A DNA stretch of 7,960 nucleotides, taken from the NCBI GenBank assembly GCA_946222055.1, contig CAMIEW010000032.1, forward strand, positions 1-7,960, written 5' to 3'. The notes under the pieces are model-generated. The model was not told where the DNA came from, ran no database searches, and saw only the letters and a program-made list of their open reading frames with translations. This document shows, one piece after another, positions 6,570-7,960 of this stretch. This DNA comes from an uncultured Porphyromonas sp. Lineage in GTDB: Bacteria; Bacteroidota; Bacteroidia; Bacteroidales; Porphyromonadaceae. The stretch's first letter is position 1. The number at the start of each line of letters is the position of its first letter. The position numbers and the translations under genes were made by a program.

Positions 6570-7472
6570 TCAGCTCTTGGACTCGTAACCAAATGAACGG
6601 AGCGCCCGATCGCTGTTGCGCCAGTCGTCAGAGACCTCCACCTCGAGGCGGAGGAAGATCTTCTTCCCGAAGAACTTCTCCAGATCTCGACGGGCGAGGG
6701 TGGAGACTTTCTTAAGCGCTACGCCACCCTTGCCGATGATGATCCCTTTCTGTGACTCGCGCTCGACGTAGATCTTCCCGGTGATGCGGATCAGATCGTC
6801 AGACTCCTTAAAGGAGTCTATTACCACCTCGCAGGAGTAGGGTATCTCCTCCTGGTAGTAGAGAAAGATCTTTTCGCGGATAATCTCTGAGACAAAGAAG
6901 CGTGCCGGTCTGTCGGTTAGTGCATCCTCGTCAAAGTAAGGGGGCGCCACCGGAAGCAGCTCGGGGATACGCTCCTTAAGGTAAGGGATACCGGCCCCAT
7001 GCAGAGCGGCGAGAGGGAGGATCTCAGTAGCATTTGGGAGCCGGTCTCTCCAGCTCTCTATAAGTGCTGCTAGCTCCTCCTGACTCATAAGGTCTGCCTT
7101 ATTGATCAGGACGAGGACGGGGATGCCGAGCTTAGCCACCTGAGCGACGAAGTCCGCATTCTTATCCGCCTGCTCAATAGTATCTGTGACATAAAGAAGG
7201 ATATCGGCATCCTCAAGAGCACTGCGTGAGAAGGAGAGCATATCCTCCTGCATGCGGTACTTAGGCTTGAGCACCCCGGGTGTGTCGCTGTAGACGATCT
7301 GCATACGGTCGCTATTGACGATACCGATGATACGGTGTCTCGTCGTCTGCGACTTATTAGTGATTATGCTGAGTCGGTCGCCCACCAGCTGATTCATCAG
7401 GGTAGACTTACCCACATTTGGGTTGCCGACGATGTTGACGAAGCCGCTCTTGAAGTTCTCTATCTTATCCAT
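6570..7472 (-). CDS. era: GTPase Era, 16S rRNA/30S maturation
   Basis: This is a 300-residue protein, the usual Era length. The GTPase domain shows GNPNVGKS (16-23), the QTTRHRIIG switch I segment (42-50), DTPG (63-66) and NKAD (124-127). The C-terminal KH domain has the RNA-binding loop GIIIGKGG (243-250), which contacts the 3' end of 16S rRNA near the anti-Shine-Dalgarno region. The G5 loop reads LAALHG at 154-159, with Ala where Ser is usual in the SAK/SAL motif. Era is an essential 30S assembly factor associated with the cytoplasmic membrane. Its ATG follows the fabH stop by six bases, and it precedes der, a fabH-era-der order I recall from Bacteroidales genomes. Confidence 0.97.
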   Translation of the reverse strand: MDKIENFKSGFVNIVGNPNVGKSTLMNQLVGDRLSIITNKSQTTRHRIIGIVNSDRMQIVYSDTPGVLKPKYRMQEDMLSFSRSALEDADILLYVTDTIEQADKNADFVAQVAKLGIPVLVLINKADLMSQEELAALIESWRDRLPNATEILPLAALHGAGIPYLKERIPELLPVAPPYFDEDALTDRPARFFVSEIIREKIFLYYQEEIPYSCEVVIDSFKESDDLIRITGKIYVERESQKGIIIGKGGVALKKVSTLARRDLEKFFGKKIFLRLEVEVSDDWRNSDRALRSFGYESKS

Positions 7473-7478
7473 CTCTAG

Positions 7479-7960
7479 TTACTCTTGCTCTCCGGGTGTG
7501 TCGTAAGCCCACTTAAGTAAGGCCGTACCGTATGTGAGACCGGCGCCAAAGGCGGTCAGTACTATATTGTCTCCTCTTCGTATCCGGCTCTCGCACTCAC
7601 TCAGTACGATGGGAATGGATGAGGAGGAGGTATTTCCACAGTGACCAATATTGACCAGTAGTCGATCCATCGGCAGCTCGAGCCGCTCTGCCACAGCACT
7701 CATAATCCTGAGATTTGCCTGATGAGGAACCACCCAGGTCACCTGCTCCTTGGTGAGCCCGTTTCGCCTCAACACCTCCTCAGAGGTCTCGCCCATGGTA
7801 GTGACTGCGCACTTAAAGATCACCCGCCCATTCATCTTGACGAAGTGCTCCCCATTCTCTATCGTTTCGTGCGAGGCCGGTCGTGCGGAGCCCCCGGCAG
7901 GAATGATCAGGTCATCTCGGTGACCGATATTCTTATTCCCTATCAGGAGGTCAATTACTC
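7479..7960 (-). CDS. fabH: 3-oxoacyl-[acyl-carrier-protein] synthase III FabH, C-terminal half (5' truncated by window edge)
   Basis: The frame stays open from the TAA at 7479-7481 to the right edge, giving about 160 residues; the ATG near 7835 is internal (VKMNGRVIFK) and is not the start. The thiolase-fold C-terminal half is clear. PHQAN is encoded at 7713-7727 and holds the catalytic His; GNTSSSSIP, with the catalytic Asn codon at 7632-7634, is followed by GDNIVLTAFGAGLTYG. The catalytic Cys lies outside the window. The upstream segment with AGGSARP also fits Bacteroidetes FabH. FabH condenses acetyl-CoA (or a branched starter) with malonyl-ACP to begin fatty acid synthesis. The stretch of four serines after GNT is slightly unusual but in a variable position. 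era begins six bases downstream. Confidence 0.95.
   Translation of the reverse strand, partial: VIDLLIGNKNIGHRDDLIIPAGGSARPASHETIENGEHFVKMNGRVIFKCAVTTMGETSEEVLRRNGLTKEQVTWVVPHQANLRIMSAVAERLELPMDRLLVNIGHCGNTSSSSIPIVLSECESRIRRGDNIVLTAFGAGLTYGTALLKWAYDTPGEQE

Larger units (their letters stand above)
3114..7960 (-). other. Inferred transcription unit fabH-era-der-tetR-fabG-pseudouridine synthase
   Basis: Six genes run on the same strand with gaps of 6 (fabH-era), 44 (era-der), 6 (der-tetR), 15 (tetR-fabG) and 4 (fabG-pseudouridine synthase) bases. No terminator-like hairpin or TAnnTTTG element was seen in the gaps, and the unit ends at the strong hairpin at 3069-3115. Its promoter lies beyond the right edge. 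Internal promoters inside coding sequence cannot be excluded. Confidence 0.7.

Overview
The window looks like a chromosomal core segment from a member of the Bacteroidales, most likely Porphyromonas or a close relative. The dipeptidyl peptidase 5-like protein matches what I recall of the Porphyromonas gingivalis enzyme across its length, and its catalytic triad has the same spacing. The fabH-era-der gene order, the Der and Era sequences, the lack of Shine-Dalgarno sequences and a TAnnTTTG-type promoter element all fit the Bacteroidetes. The genus is an inference; no rRNA or other marker is present. I see no mobile element, CRISPR array, tRNA or rRNA.

Layout, left to right. (1) The end of a plus-strand gene, probably holB (DNA polymerase III delta prime), closed by a strong hairpin terminator. 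(2) A small rubredoxin gene on the minus strand, convergent with it. (3) A 429-base divergent intergenic region. It holds a probable rubredoxin promoter, a weak candidate promoter for the peptidase gene and, between them, an array of palindromic operator-like sites repeated every 22 bp. (4) A complete plus-strand gene for an exported S9 serine peptidase (DPP5-like), closed by a 19-bp hairpin that also ends the convergent minus-strand genes. (5) From there to the right edge, a tightly packed minus-strand cluster. In transcription order it is fabH (3' part only), era, der, a TetR-family regulator, fabG and an RluA-family pseudouridine synthase. Four of the five junctions are 4 to 15 nt and the fifth is 44 nt, which suggests one transcription unit.

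How the genes fit together. The minus-strand cluster joins fatty acid synthesis (FabH initiates chain elongation, FabG does the first reduction) to ribosome maturation (Era for 30S, Der for 50S, and an RNA pseudouridine synthase). A TetR regulator sits directly upstream of fabG. The DPP5-like enzyme fits a protein-fermenting lifestyle, in which peptides are cut to dipeptides in the periplasm. The rubredoxin is a small electron carrier typical of anaerobes.

The genes themselves are conserved and ordinary. The least explained element is the 22-bp-phased palindrome array at about 709-770.
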